NCBI GenBank assembly: GCA_003220495.1
Contig: QHSP01000037.1
Span: 1 to 64,000 of the forward strand
Reading direction: 5' to 3'
DNA length: 64,000 bases
Source of the DNA: Candidatus Rokuibacteriota bacterium
Lineage (GTDB): Bacteria > Methylomirabilota > Methylomirabilia > Rokubacteriales > CSP1-6
The notes beneath the pieces were generated by a model, which saw only the letters and a list, made by a program, of their open reading frames with translations, did not search any database and was not told where the DNA came from. This document shows, piece after piece, positions 55,927 through 64,000 of the stretch. The first letter of the stretch is position 1. Every line of letters begins with the position of its first letter. The position numbers and the translations under genes were made by a program.

Positions 55927-58017
55927 CTAGCCGGCGGTCGCCAGCGCGAGCTTGCCCCGCCACCGCGCGAGCAGCACGGCGCGGAGCGCGCGGTGGGCCG
56001 GTTCGGAGAGCTCGCGGTCGCGCGCGACGATGGCGCTCGCCTCGCGGCGCGCCTCCTCGAGCAGGTTCGTGTCGCGGAGCAGATCGACTGCGCGGAACTC
56101 GGGGAGCCCCGACTGGCGCGTGCCGAAGAACTCGCCCGGGCCGCGCAGCTCCAGATCGACCTCGGCGATGCGGAAGCCGTCGTTCGTCGACGTCATCGCG
56201 TCGATCCGGCGCTGGGCCTCTTCCGTGAGATGGCCGGACGTCAGCAGGATGCAGTACGACTTCCACTCGCCCCGTCCCACGCGTCCGCGAAGCTGGTGCA
56301 GCTGCGAGAGACCGAAGCGCTCGGCGTGCTCGATCAGCATGACCGACGCGTTCGGCACGTCGATACCGACCTCGATCACCGTGGTGGAGGCGAGCACGTG
56401 GATCTCGCCCGCCTTGAAGCGTTGCATGATCGCGTCTTTTTCCTCGAAGCCGAGACGGCCGTGCAGCAGGCCGACCGCGAGGTCGGGGAAGACTTCCTCC
56501 GCGAGATGGCGCGACATGTCGGTCGCCGCCTTGAGGTCGAGCGCCTCCGATTCCTCGACCAGGGGGTACACGACGTAGATCTGGCGACCGCCGGCGACCT
56601 GCTCTTTGAGGAACTTGTAGATCGCGCGGCGCTTTCCCTCGGAGCGCGCCACGGTGACGATCGGGCGGCGACCGGGCGGCAATTCGTCGAGGACGGACAC
56701 GTCGAGGTCGCCGTAGATCGTGAGGGCAAGCGTACGGGGAATGGGCGTCGCCGTCATCACCAGCAGGTCGGGGTGCTCGCCTTTGCCCCGCAGGCGCGCA
56801 CGCTGCTCGACCCCGAAGCGGTGCTGCTCGTCGACCACCACGAGTCCGAGACGGCGAAAGTCGACACCTTCCTGGACGAGCGCGTGGGTGCCCACGACGC
56901 ACTCGATCTCGCCGGCGGCCAGCAGCCCACGCCGCACCGCCCGCTCGCGCGGCTTGAGCGACGAGGTCAGGAGCGTGAGGCGCACGCCGAGCGGCTCGAG
57001 AAGCTGGCGGAACGTCATGAAGTGCTGTTCGGCCAGGATCTCGGTCGGCGCCATGACCGCCGCCTGGTATCCGGCCTCGATCGCCGTCAGGACGCCCTGG
57101 GCGGCCACGATCGTCTTGCCCGAGCCGACGTCGCCCTGCAGGAGGCGATGCATCGGGTGCGGCGCCGCCATGTCGCGCCGGATCTCTTCCCACACACGCT
57201 CCTGCGCTCCCGTCAGCTTCCAGGGCAGCCGTGCGCGCAGTCGCGCGACCAGATCGCCGCGCGGATTCAGCGCGAGCCCCCGCGCGCGGGCGACACGGCT
57301 TCTCAGTATGGCGAGCCCCAGCTGGAGGAGCAGGCCCTCGTCGAACGAGAGACGGCGGCTCGCCGCCGCCAGCGCCGCGTCCGTCTCGGGGAAGTGAGCG
57401 TCCCTGATCGCTTGCGCCAGGCCGACGAGACCCCGCCGCCCGCGGACACTCTCCGGAAGAACCTCTTCGACCTCGGCGGCGTGGGACTCGACGAGCCGCC
57501 ACATGAGGGACCGGAGGGCGCGCTGGGGTAGTCCTTCGGTGAGCGAGTACACCGGCACGAGGCGGCCCGTGTGCAGACGCTCGTCTTCGCCGTTCTCGAC
57601 GACCTCGTAGTCGGGCTGCTGGAGGACGATCGCTCCCTTGTAGCGCCCGACCCGGCCGTGCAGTACGAGCTGCTGGCCGCGCTTGAGGACGCGGGCCAGA
57701 TACCGCCAGCCGAACCAGCTGGCGGTAGCGTAGCCGCTGGAGTCGCGCAGCATGACCGTGAACGGCACGCGCGAGCGCCCGGGGGGTGGCGGGCTCACGC
57801 CGACGATCACGCCCGAGCACGTGGCGGCCTGACCGGGCACGAGCGAGCGGAACGGAGTCAGCCGGGTCCTGTCCTCGTGACGGAGCGGCACGAAGAAGAG
57901 CGCGTCTTCGATGGTGCGAAGCCCCTTGCGCTCGAGCTGGCTCGCGCGGTGGGGGCCGACGCCTTTGACGAACTGCAGTGGCGTCGCCAGAGTCGTCGCC
58001 TCGTCGGTTTGCTTCAT
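55927..58017 (-). CDS. recG: ATP-dependent DNA helicase RecG
   Basis: FVKGVGPHRASQLERKG, LLQGDVGSGKTIVA, VVDEQHRFGVEQRARL, VIEVGIDVPNASVMLIEHAERFGLSQLHQLRGRVGRG. Confidence 0.96.
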   Translation of the reverse strand: MKQTDEATTLATPLQFVKGVGPHRASQLERKGLRTIEDALFFVPLRHEDRTRLTPFRSLVPGQAATCSGVIVGVSPPPPGRSRVPFTVMLRDSSGYATASWFGWRYLARVLKRGQQLVLHGRVGRYKGAIVLQQPDYEVVENGEDERLHTGRLVPVYSLTEGLPQRALRSLMWRLVESHAAEVEEVLPESVRGRRGLVGLAQAIRDAHFPETDAALAAASRRLSFDEGLLLQLGLAILRSRVARARGLALNPRGDLVARLRARLPWKLTGAQERVWEEIRRDMAAPHPMHRLLQGDVGSGKTIVAAQGVLTAIEAGYQAAVMAPTEILAEQHFMTFRQLLEPLGVRLTLLTSSLKPRERAVRRGLLAAGEIECVVGTHALVQEGVDFRRLGLVVVDEQHRFGVEQRARLRGKGEHPDLLVMTATPIPRTLALTIYGDLDVSVLDELPPGRRPIVTVARSEGKRRAIYKFLKEQVAGGRQIYVVYPLVEESEALDLKAATDMSRHLAEEVFPDLAVGLLHGRLGFEEKDAIMQRFKAGEIHVLASTTVIEVGIDVPNASVMLIEHAERFGLSQLHQLRGRVGRGEWKSYCILLTSGHLTEEAQRRIDAMTSTNDGFRIAEVDLELRGPGEFFGTRQSGLPEFRAVDLLRDTNLLEEARREASAIVARDRELSEPAHRALRAVLLARWRGKLALATAG

Positions 58018-58082
58018 ACTCGCCCCTGTGCTATACAGTGCCTTCGGCTCGGTCCTCGGAAACTCAGCTCCAGGGAGCACAA

Positions 58083-58274
58083 ATGGCTCAGCGCTGTGAC
58101 GTCTGCGGAAAAGGTCCCTCCGTCGGCAATACGATCAGCCACGCTCACAAGCTGACACGGCGGCGGTGGCTTCCGAATCTGGTCTCGATGCGCGCCATGA
58201 TGGCCGGGAAGCCTCGGCGCGTGCGCGTCTGCACCCGCTGCCTCAAGGCCGGGAAGGTCACGAAGGTCATTTAA
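58083..58274 (+). CDS. rpmB: 50S ribosomal protein L28
   Basis: MAQRCDVCGKGPSVGNTISHAHKLTRRRWLPNL...VCTRCLKAGKV. Confidence 0.96.
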   Translation: MAQRCDVCGKGPSVGNTISHAHKLTRRRWLPNLVSMRAMMAGKPRRVRVCTRCLKAGKVTKVI

Positions 58275-58281
58275 GCACACA

Positions 58282-58307
58282 CGGGAGGGGGCTCACGCCC
58301 CCTCCCG
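58282..58307 (+). terminator. Strong hairpin downstream of rpmB
   Basis: CGGGAGGGGGC-TCAC-GCCCCCTCCCG, 11-bp perfect stem; no clear U-tract. Confidence 0.75.
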
Positions 58308-58356
58308 AATGGTCGACGGTGGGAGGCCGCCACCCCCCACCTGCGGAACCGCGTCC

Positions 58357-58389
58357 CTACTTCTTCTTCTTTTTGGCCTTCTTCTTCAT
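58357..58389 (-). CDS. Micro-ORF A, 10-aa poly-lysine peptide MKKKAKKKKK
   Basis: SD GGAAGGAGGTGA at 58398-58409; ATG then AAG-rich codons and TAG. Confidence 0.55.
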   Translation of the reverse strand: MKKKAKKKKK

Positions 58390-58439
58390 CGAGCGTCTCA
58401 CCTCCTTCCGTCGAGAGGTTCGTGCTGCCGCGGTCGGAT

Positions 58440-58478
58440 CTACTTGCCCTTCTTCTTCTTCGTCGCCTTCTTCTTCAC
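58440..58478 (-). CDS. Micro-ORF B, 12-aa poly-lysine peptide (V/M)KKKATKKKKGK
   Basis: Identical SD GGAAGGAGGTGA at 58483-58494; GTG start; TAG stop. Confidence 0.55.
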   Translation of the reverse strand: MKKKATKKKKGK

Positions 58479-58502
58479 CCAATCACCTCCTTCCGCGATT
58501 GT

Positions 58503-59561
58503 TCAGTAGCCCATCGCCTCGCGCCGCAAATGCTCCGCTTGCTCGCGTCCGCGGCGCTCGTAGTTCACGAGATCGGCGTAGAGTTGCGGCAGACACACGA
58601 CCTTGAGCCCGCCCTTCTCGAAGGCGCCGTAGAACACTCCGAGGTCGTACGGCGCGAAGAAGTGGAGCGCGCCGTCCGCCTCGGCGGCGGGCCGCAGGCC
58701 GAGGGCCTGCGCGACCGCAGCCGGATCGCCCTCGAGATAACAGTGCACGGCCGGAACCCTGAGGCTCGGCGCCAGCAGCGCGGCGCCGGAGTTCAAGGTA
58801 AAGGCGTACCGGCGCCCCTCGGCGCCCGCGACCCGCGCGATTTCGCCCATGAACTTCCGCGTGACGCGCTCCGGGGCGAGGTACGAGGTGCGCTCGTTCA
58901 TTCGATAGGTGTACGACTCGCACCAGCCCTCGAGCAGGTCGGCGGGCTTCGACAACCGGAAGCGCTGGCTGTCGTCACGCTCGACCCACGCGAGCTCTTC
59001 GAGCCGCTTGATGACGTTGTGGGAGTGACCGAGGCTCACCTCGGCCGCCCGCCCGAGCTCTTCGAGCCGCCATGCGCGCCCGGGCTCGACGAGCAGGACT
59101 CGGATGACGCGCGTCGCGCGGGGGGCGAAGAGCGATCGGAGGGGCCGCGTCGAGGGCCGGAGGTTGCGCTTGCCCTCCTTCTCGATCAGCGCGTTCTCGA
59201 ACGCGAGGTAACAGTTGCCGGATAAATCAACGAATCCAAGGTTGTTGCTCTTGAGGATGCGTGCGCTCTGGGGACCGATGTAGACCGAGCCGGCTACGGG
59301 GTAGGCCCCTGGAAGCTCACGCCGAATCTCGTTCAGTCTGGTCACAGAGGCTCGGATCTGTCGGGGCTGGCCGAGCGAGGTCACTTCAACGACCACCGTG
59401 TGGTCCTGGCCGGCCAGCTGGAATCGGGCCAGCAAATCGGCGACTTGCCCTCCGATTTTGGCGTTGGTGCTCTCCTGCCAGCCTTTCGCCTTCGGGAGGA
59501 GCTCCCGCAGTCGCTGGGCTACCTGTCGCCGAACCTCCTCGGATTTCAGCACCTTTCTCAT
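58503..59561 (-). CDS. AbiEi-antitoxin-like protein: N-terminal nuclease-like region plus winged HTH
   Basis: VVVEVTSLGQPRQIRASVTRL, YIGPQSARILKSNNLGFVDLSGNCYLAFENALIEKEG, wHTH WRLEELGRAAEVSLGHSHNVIKRLEELAWVERDD; family from memory. Confidence 0.6.
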   Translation of the reverse strand: MRKVLKSEEVRRQVAQRLRELLPKAKGWQESTNAKIGGQVADLLARFQLAGQDHTVVVEVTSLGQPRQIRASVTRLNEIRRELPGAYPVAGSVYIGPQSARILKSNNLGFVDLSGNCYLAFENALIEKEGKRNLRPSTRPLRSLFAPRATRVIRVLLVEPGRAWRLEELGRAAEVSLGHSHNVIKRLEELAWVERDDSQRFRLSKPADLLEGWCESYTYRMNERTSYLAPERVTRKFMGEIARVAGAEGRRYAFTLNSGAALLAPSLRVPAVHCYLEGDPAAVAQALGLRPAAEADGALHFFAPYDLGVFYGAFEKGGLKVVCLPQLYADLVNYERRGREQAEHLRREAMGY

Positions 59562-59570
59562 GCTCCAGGC

Positions 59571-59590
59571 GTTTCAGCATCTGCTGAAAC
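59571..59590. promoter_or_regulatory. Operator-like palindrome GTTTCAGCA-TC-TGCTGAAAC
   Basis: 9-bp perfect arms, 2-nt spacer, 9 nt upstream of the wHTH gene start. Confidence 0.7.
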
Positions 59591-59649
59591 CATACGGACT
59601 ATTGAAAGTACCTGTCAAGCGAAAACTTACGAGTCGGAGCTATAACAGG

Positions 59650-59671
59650 AGCCCGGTGATACAGCCGGGCT
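59650..59671 (-). terminator. Hairpin at end of upstream gene
   Basis: AGCCCGG-TGATACAG-CCGGGCT, 7-bp stem overlapping stop codon of the 59670-60554 gene. Confidence 0.55.
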
Positions 59672-60554
59672 ATGCGCGAGCCAGAGCTTCGAGGCTTCGG
59701 CGTAAGCGGCGGTGCCCGTCGAGCCGCCGCGCGTAGGCCATCTCGCTCCCACTGCCCTTGGCCCGCATGACCGAGAGGAGCGCGCGCCGCTCGGCGAGCG
59801 ACCATGCCGAGAGATCCGGAACGAGGGCGGCGACGAGCGACAGGCGCTCGAAGGCACGCCGCTCGGCGGACGGCCAGGCGGCGCGCCGCCGTACGCCGAG
59901 CATGCGCGCGACTCGATCGACCGAGTCGCGCGTGGCCCGAGCGCGGTCACCGCTGAACTCTCGCGCGACGTAGCGGGCGACCAGCGCCGACACGCCGGTC
60001 GCGCGCAGTCGCCGGTCGGGCGCCGGGGAGCTGCCCGGCAGCATCAAGAACACCTCGGCGGCCGCCCTTGGCGACGCGAATCCACTGCCGCCAGCCGATC
60101 CCCCTTCGCTGAACGCGTCGCCCTCCGCCGCCGTCGCGAGCAGCGAAAGCGTCTCGTCCAGCCGGTCCGCGTCCGCGAACGCGGGCCAGGCGACGTCGCT
60201 CTCGCGCGGGAACCGCGCGGCGAGCCAGCGCGCCATCGGAAAGCCGAAGGGATAGTCGAGTATGGTGTGCGTGACGCCGGAGTCGTGCAGTCGCGGGCGC
60301 GCGGCGGTCCCCAGCCGGTGGACGCGGGCGCCGAACCTCTCGAGCGCACGGTCGACGTGCTCGAGCATCTTCGCATTGTCGGGGTACGCCTGCAGGAAGC
60401 ACAGGGCCTCGTGCAGGCGCAGGAGCGTTCCGGCGTCGCGGACGGCCACGCCTTCGAGATCCGCGAGGAGTGCGCGCTTGCGCGGCTCGTCTTCGGGGGC
60501 GTAACGGGAGGCGGCCGCGGCGAAAGCCTCGACGAGGCGGCGGCCGCGAGTCAT
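59670..60554 (-). CDS. Conserved-looking protein of unknown function
   Basis: Long ORF just downstream of metallopeptidase gene; no recognised domain (LLRLHEALCFLQAYPDNAKMLEHVDRALERF...). Confidence 0.65.
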   Translation of the reverse strand: MTRGRRLVEAFAAAASRYAPEDEPRKRALLADLEGVAVRDAGTLLRLHEALCFLQAYPDNAKMLEHVDRALERFGARVHRLGTAARPRLHDSGVTHTILDYPFGFPMARWLAARFPRESDVAWPAFADADRLDETLSLLATAAEGDAFSEGGSAGGSGFASPRAAAEVFLMLPGSSPAPDRRLRATGVSALVARYVAREFSGDRARATRDSVDRVARMLGVRRRAAWPSAERRAFERLSLVAALVPDLSAWSLAERRALLSVMRAKGSGSEMAYARRLDGHRRLRRSLEALARA

Positions 60555-60929
60555 CTAGGGTTCGGAATCCTCGATGCGCTCCATGGTCTCGTCGTCGAGG
60601 CCGAAATAGTGGCCGAGCTCGTGGACGACCGTGTCACGCACGAGCTCCTCCATCTCGGCCTCGTCGGCGCAGTCTTCCTCGATCGGCCCCTGATAGATGG
60701 TGATCGTGTCGGGGAGGACGTTGCCGTACGCCGAGTCGCGCCGCGTGAGGTCGATGCCGCGGTAGAGCCCGTAGAGCGTGTCGGGCGGCTCGACCCCGAC
60801 GTCGGCGAGGGTCTCGTCGTCGGCCCAGTCCTCGACCACGACGGCGATGTTCGCGATCTTGTCCTTGAACCGTTTGGGCAGGCGCCGCATGGCCTTCTCG
60901 ACCAGCGCTTCGAACCGCCGTCGGTTCAT
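60555..60929 (-). CDS. Zincin-like metallopeptidase family protein
   Basis: VVHELGHYFGLDDETMERIE zinc motif; ITIYQGPIEEDC. Confidence 0.9.
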   Translation of the reverse strand: MNRRRFEALVEKAMRRLPKRFKDKIANIAVVVEDWADDETLADVGVEPPDTLYGLYRGIDLTRRDSAYGNVLPDTITIYQGPIEEDCADEAEMEELVRDTVVHELGHYFGLDDETMERIEDSEP

Positions 60930-60994
60930 GAATTCACCGTCGCACCTCGACGAGGGTCCACGGGCGGCCAGCCGGCCCGCGCCGCGGCGGGCAT

Positions 60995-63136
60995 CTAGAG
61001 CCCTCGGACGCGCTCGACGTTGATGACGTCCCGGACGTCGCGGATGGCGGCCATGATGTCCTGGAGCTGCCGGAGGTCGGCGACCTCGACGACGAAGTTG
61101 TTGATCCCACGCCGGTCGTCGGTCACCGTCACCTCGGCCTTCGTGATGTTGCCGTTGCGCGCCGAGATGGCGCCCGTGATCTCCGAGAGGAGCCCGGGCC
61201 GGTCCTTGCCGATGTAGACCGCGATCCGGACGGGTCGCTTGCCGGGCTCCTCGACGTCCCACTCGACGTCGATCAGCCGCTCTCGATCCAGCACGCTTTT
61301 GGCGACGGTCAGGCAGTCGCGCGCGTGCACCGTGAGGCCGCGCCCGCGCGTGATGAAGCCGACGATCGGATCACCGGGCAGTGGGTTGCAGCACCGCGCG
61401 AATCGAACGAGCAGGTCGTCGACTCCGCGGATGCGCACGCCGTCGACCGGCGCCGGCCGGGTCGCCGACGGCTTCGGCTTCTCCGGCGTCTCCAGGAGCG
61501 CGTTGGGCGCCAGCTTGTTCAGGACCTGGTGGACCGAGCTCTTGCCGTAGCCGACCGCGGCCATCAGGTCGTCGGGGCCGGCGAAGCCGAAGTCGGCCGC
61601 TGCCCGCTTGATCTCTTCCCCGCCGAGGAGCGCGGTGGGGTTCAGGCGGTATTTCCGCGCCTCGCGCTCGAACAGCTCGCGCCCGAGCTCGATCGAGCGC
61701 GCGCGCTCCTCGACCTTGATCCACTGGTTGATCTTGGCTCGCGCCCGGGTCGACTTGACGATCTTGAGCCAGTCGCGGCTCGGGTGCTGGTTGGGCGAGG
61801 TCACGATCTCGACGATGTCGCCCTGGCGGAGCGTGTAGCGGAGCGGAACGAGCTTCGCGTTGACCTTGGCGCCCACGCAGTGCTCGCCGACCTTCGTGTG
61901 GACGGCATAGGCGAAGTCGAGCGGCGTCGCGCCCTCGGGGAGCGCCTTGACGTCGCCCTTGGGCGTGAACACGTACACCTCGTCCGGAAAAAGGTCGACC
62001 CGCACGGTGTCCATGAACTCGCGCGGGTCCTTCGTATCCTGCTGCGTCTCGATCAGCTGGCGCAGCCACACGAGCGATTCGTCGAGCTTGTCCTTGCCGG
62101 CCTTGCGCTCCTTGTAGAGCCAGTGGGCCGCGATGCCCTCCTCGGCGATGCGGTGCATCTCGCGTGTGCGGATCTGGATCTCCACCGGATCGCCCTTGGG
62201 CCCGATCACCGTCGTGTGGAGCGACTGGTACATGTTGACCTTCGGCATCGCGATGAAGTCCTTGAAGCGTCCGGGCACCGGCTTCCAGAGCGAGTGGATC
62301 ACGCCGAGCGCGCCGTAGCAGTCGCGGACCGAAGCGATGATGACGCGTACGGCCGTCAAGTCGTAGATCTCGTCGAACTCGCGGCCCTGGTCGTGCATCT
62401 TCTTCCAGATCGAGTAGAAGTGTTTGGGCCGGCCGCGGATCTGCGAGTCGATCCCGACCTCGGCCAGCTTGCGCTGGAGGATCGCGATCACCTGATTGAT
62501 GTCGGCCTCGCGCTCGAGGCGGCGCTTGGCGACGCGCTTCTGGAGGTCGACGTAGTCGCCCGGGCTCAACGAGCGGAGCGCGAGGTCCTCGAGCTCGGCC
62601 TTCACCTTCGCCATGCCGAGCCGGTGGGCGAGCGGCGCGTAGATGTCGAGGGTCTCCTGCGCGATCTTCTTGCCCTTGTCGGACGGGAGATAGTCCAGGG
62701 TGCGCATGTTGTGCAGCCGGTCGGCGAGCTTGATCATGAGGACGCGCAGGTCGCGCGCCATCGCGACGAGCATCTTCCGGAAGTTCTCGGCCTGCCGCTC
62801 TTCACGCGACGAGAACGCGAGCTTGCCGATCTTCGTGACGCCGTCGACCAGCTCGGCGATTTCGCCGCCGAACTCGCGCTCGAGGTCGGCCTTGGTCGCC
62901 GCCGTGTCCTCCAGCACGTCGTGCAAGAGGCCGGCGGTCACGGTGATGACGTCCATCTTGAAGTCGACCAGGAGGTTGGCGACCTCCAGTGGATGGCTCA
63001 GATAGGGCTCGCCGGAGGCTCGCTGCTGGCCCTGATGGGAGGCGGCCGAGAACCGATACGCGCGCGCGAGGACATCGAGATCAGCGCCTGGCTGATATTT
63101 TGGAATTTCCTCGATCAGCGTCTCTAATTGTGTCAC
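60995..63136 (-). CDS. rel: Bifunctional (p)ppGpp synthetase/hydrolase
   Basis: HD domain LLHDVLEDT/KLADRLHNMRTL, synthetase GRFKDFIAMPKVNMYQSLHTTV, TGS, ACT; RxKD motif (RFKD) of bifunctional Rel. Confidence 0.95.
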   Translation of the reverse strand: MTQLETLIEEIPKYQPGADLDVLARAYRFSAASHQGQQRASGEPYLSHPLEVANLLVDFKMDVITVTAGLLHDVLEDTAATKADLEREFGGEIAELVDGVTKIGKLAFSSREERQAENFRKMLVAMARDLRVLMIKLADRLHNMRTLDYLPSDKGKKIAQETLDIYAPLAHRLGMAKVKAELEDLALRSLSPGDYVDLQKRVAKRRLEREADINQVIAILQRKLAEVGIDSQIRGRPKHFYSIWKKMHDQGREFDEIYDLTAVRVIIASVRDCYGALGVIHSLWKPVPGRFKDFIAMPKVNMYQSLHTTVIGPKGDPVEIQIRTREMHRIAEEGIAAHWLYKERKAGKDKLDESLVWLRQLIETQQDTKDPREFMDTVRVDLFPDEVYVFTPKGDVKALPEGATPLDFAYAVHTKVGEHCVGAKVNAKLVPLRYTLRQGDIVEIVTSPNQHPSRDWLKIVKSTRARAKINQWIKVEERARSIELGRELFEREARKYRLNPTALLGGEEIKRAAADFGFAGPDDLMAAVGYGKSSVHQVLNKLAPNALLETPEKPKPSATRPAPVDGVRIRGVDDLLVRFARCCNPLPGDPIVGFITRGRGLTVHARDCLTVAKSVLDRERLIDVEWDVEEPGKRPVRIAVYIGKDRPGLLSEITGAISARNGNITKAEVTVTDDRRGINNFVVEVADLRQLQDIMAAIRDVRDVINVERVRGL

Positions 63137-63178
63137 GGCGCCAAAACCTTTGGTTGACCAACTAGTTTGACACGCTGA

Positions 63179-64000
63179 TCAGGCTTTCGCCACCGCTTTC
63201 TTGCCGCGCCGCAGCCGTCCCTCGACGTGACTCGTCCAGTCGACGACGAGCGCGGCGGCCACGTAGGTCGTGGAATACGTGCCGGTGATGACCCCGACGA
63301 AGAGGACGAAGGCGAAATCCTCCAGGGTCTTCCCCCCGAAGAAGAGCAGGACGGCCGCCGAGAAGAAGGTGGTGAGCGAGGTCAGGATGGTCCGCGACAG
63401 CGTCTGGTTGACCGCGTCGTTCATCTGCTGCGCGAACGTGCGTCCCTTCGGCATCGACTTGCCCCGGTTCTCCCGGAGCCGGTCGTAGGCGACGATCGTG
63501 TCGTTGACCGAATAGCCGATGATCGTCAGCAGCGCCGCCAGCACCGGCAGCGAGAACTCGCGATTCGTGAGCGAGAGCGCGCCGAGACACACGATCACGT
63601 CGTGGAAGACGGCGATCACCGCGGCCACGCCGCCGCGCAGGTCGAACCGGAACGCGAGATAGATCGCGATCCACACGAGGCCGCCCAGCACGAGGTACAC
63701 GGCCTGGAGCTGCAGCTCGCGGCCGACCTGGGGTCCGACGAACTCGACGCGCCGGATCTCGAACTTGCCGAGCGCGGACTCGGACCGGAGCGCGCCCTGG
63801 ACGCGGCGGGAGATTTCTTCCGAGGAGACCCCCTCGACCAGCGGCAGCCGGATGATGTACTCGCGGTTGTCGCCGAACTCCTGGATGATGCTCTCGCCCA
63901 GCTGGATCGTCGCGAGGCTGGCCCGGATCTTCACGATCGACGGTGGTTGCTCGAAACGCACCTGGATCAAGGTGCCGCCGGTGAAGTCGAGGTCGTAGCG
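63179..64000 (-). CDS. secF: Protein translocase subunit SecF, 5' end beyond window
   Basis: RYDLDFTGGTLIQVRF at edge, FVGPQVGRELQ, GYSVNDTIVAYDRLREN, LFFGGKTLEDFAFVLFVGVITGTYST. Confidence 0.95.
   Translation of the reverse strand, partial: RYDLDFTGGTLIQVRFEQPPSIVKIRASLATIQLGESIIQEFGDNREYIIRLPLVEGVSSEEISRRVQGALRSESALGKFEIRRVEFVGPQVGRELQLQAVYLVLGGLVWIAIYLAFRFDLRGGVAAVIAVFHDVIVCLGALSLTNREFSLPVLAALLTIIGYSVNDTIVAYDRLRENRGKSMPKGRTFAQQMNDAVNQTLSRTILTSLTTFFSAAVLLFFGGKTLEDFAFVLFVGVITGTYSTTYVAAALVVDWTSHVEGRLRRGKKAVAKA

Noticed and set aside
58282-58307. rpmB downstream hairpin as a mobile palindrome
   Set aside because: Position directly after a ribosomal protein stop with a perfect 11-bp stem is better explained as a terminator.
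58440-58494. Alternative TTG start giving acidic LGEEEGDEEEEGQV frame
   Set aside because: No nearby stop and no match to the parallel micro-ORF A; the GTG poly-Lys frame fits the duplicated SD-KKKA pattern.

Overview
High-GC, gene-dense bacterial window, about 60 CDS on both strands. Gene content fits a soil or groundwater heterotroph, possibly Rokubacteria/Methylomirabilota-like; that taxonomy is a low-confidence inference. Main blocks: (i) 0-5.4 kb and 32-39 kb, two-component hubs, including a degenerate histidine kinase and a seven-GAF hybrid kinase; (ii) 6.8-9.9 kb, an unusual pair made of a Zn-ribbon/TM/Pro-rich protein and a Gly/Ala-repeat TPR protein; (iii) 20.5-31.1 kb, a co-directional aromatic-acid cluster joining a 4-hydroxybenzoyl-CoA reductase (hcrCAB-like) to benzoate-CoA ligase, boxB and boxC; (iv) 39-52 kb, an aromatic/acyl-CoA accessory cluster (UbiD, LLM oxidoreductases, ligases); (v) 52-64 kb, housekeeping genes (aspC, coaD, rsmD, recG, rpmB, rel, secF). 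Best candidates for undescribed biology: a winged-helix/AbiEi-like gene with a near-perfect operator palindrome, followed by two poly-lysine micro-ORFs (10 and 12 aa) with identical 12-nt Shine-Dalgarno sequences; a 27-aa desulforedoxin-like micro-ORF after a thiolase; a 33-bp G-rich foldback inserted in frame in an acyl-CoA ligase; a convergent-intergenic palindromic element with 16-bp inverted repeats; the hcr+box hybrid cluster; and several signalling proteins with mutated phosphorylation residues. All calls come from reading the sequence and supplied ORFs; no searches were run.
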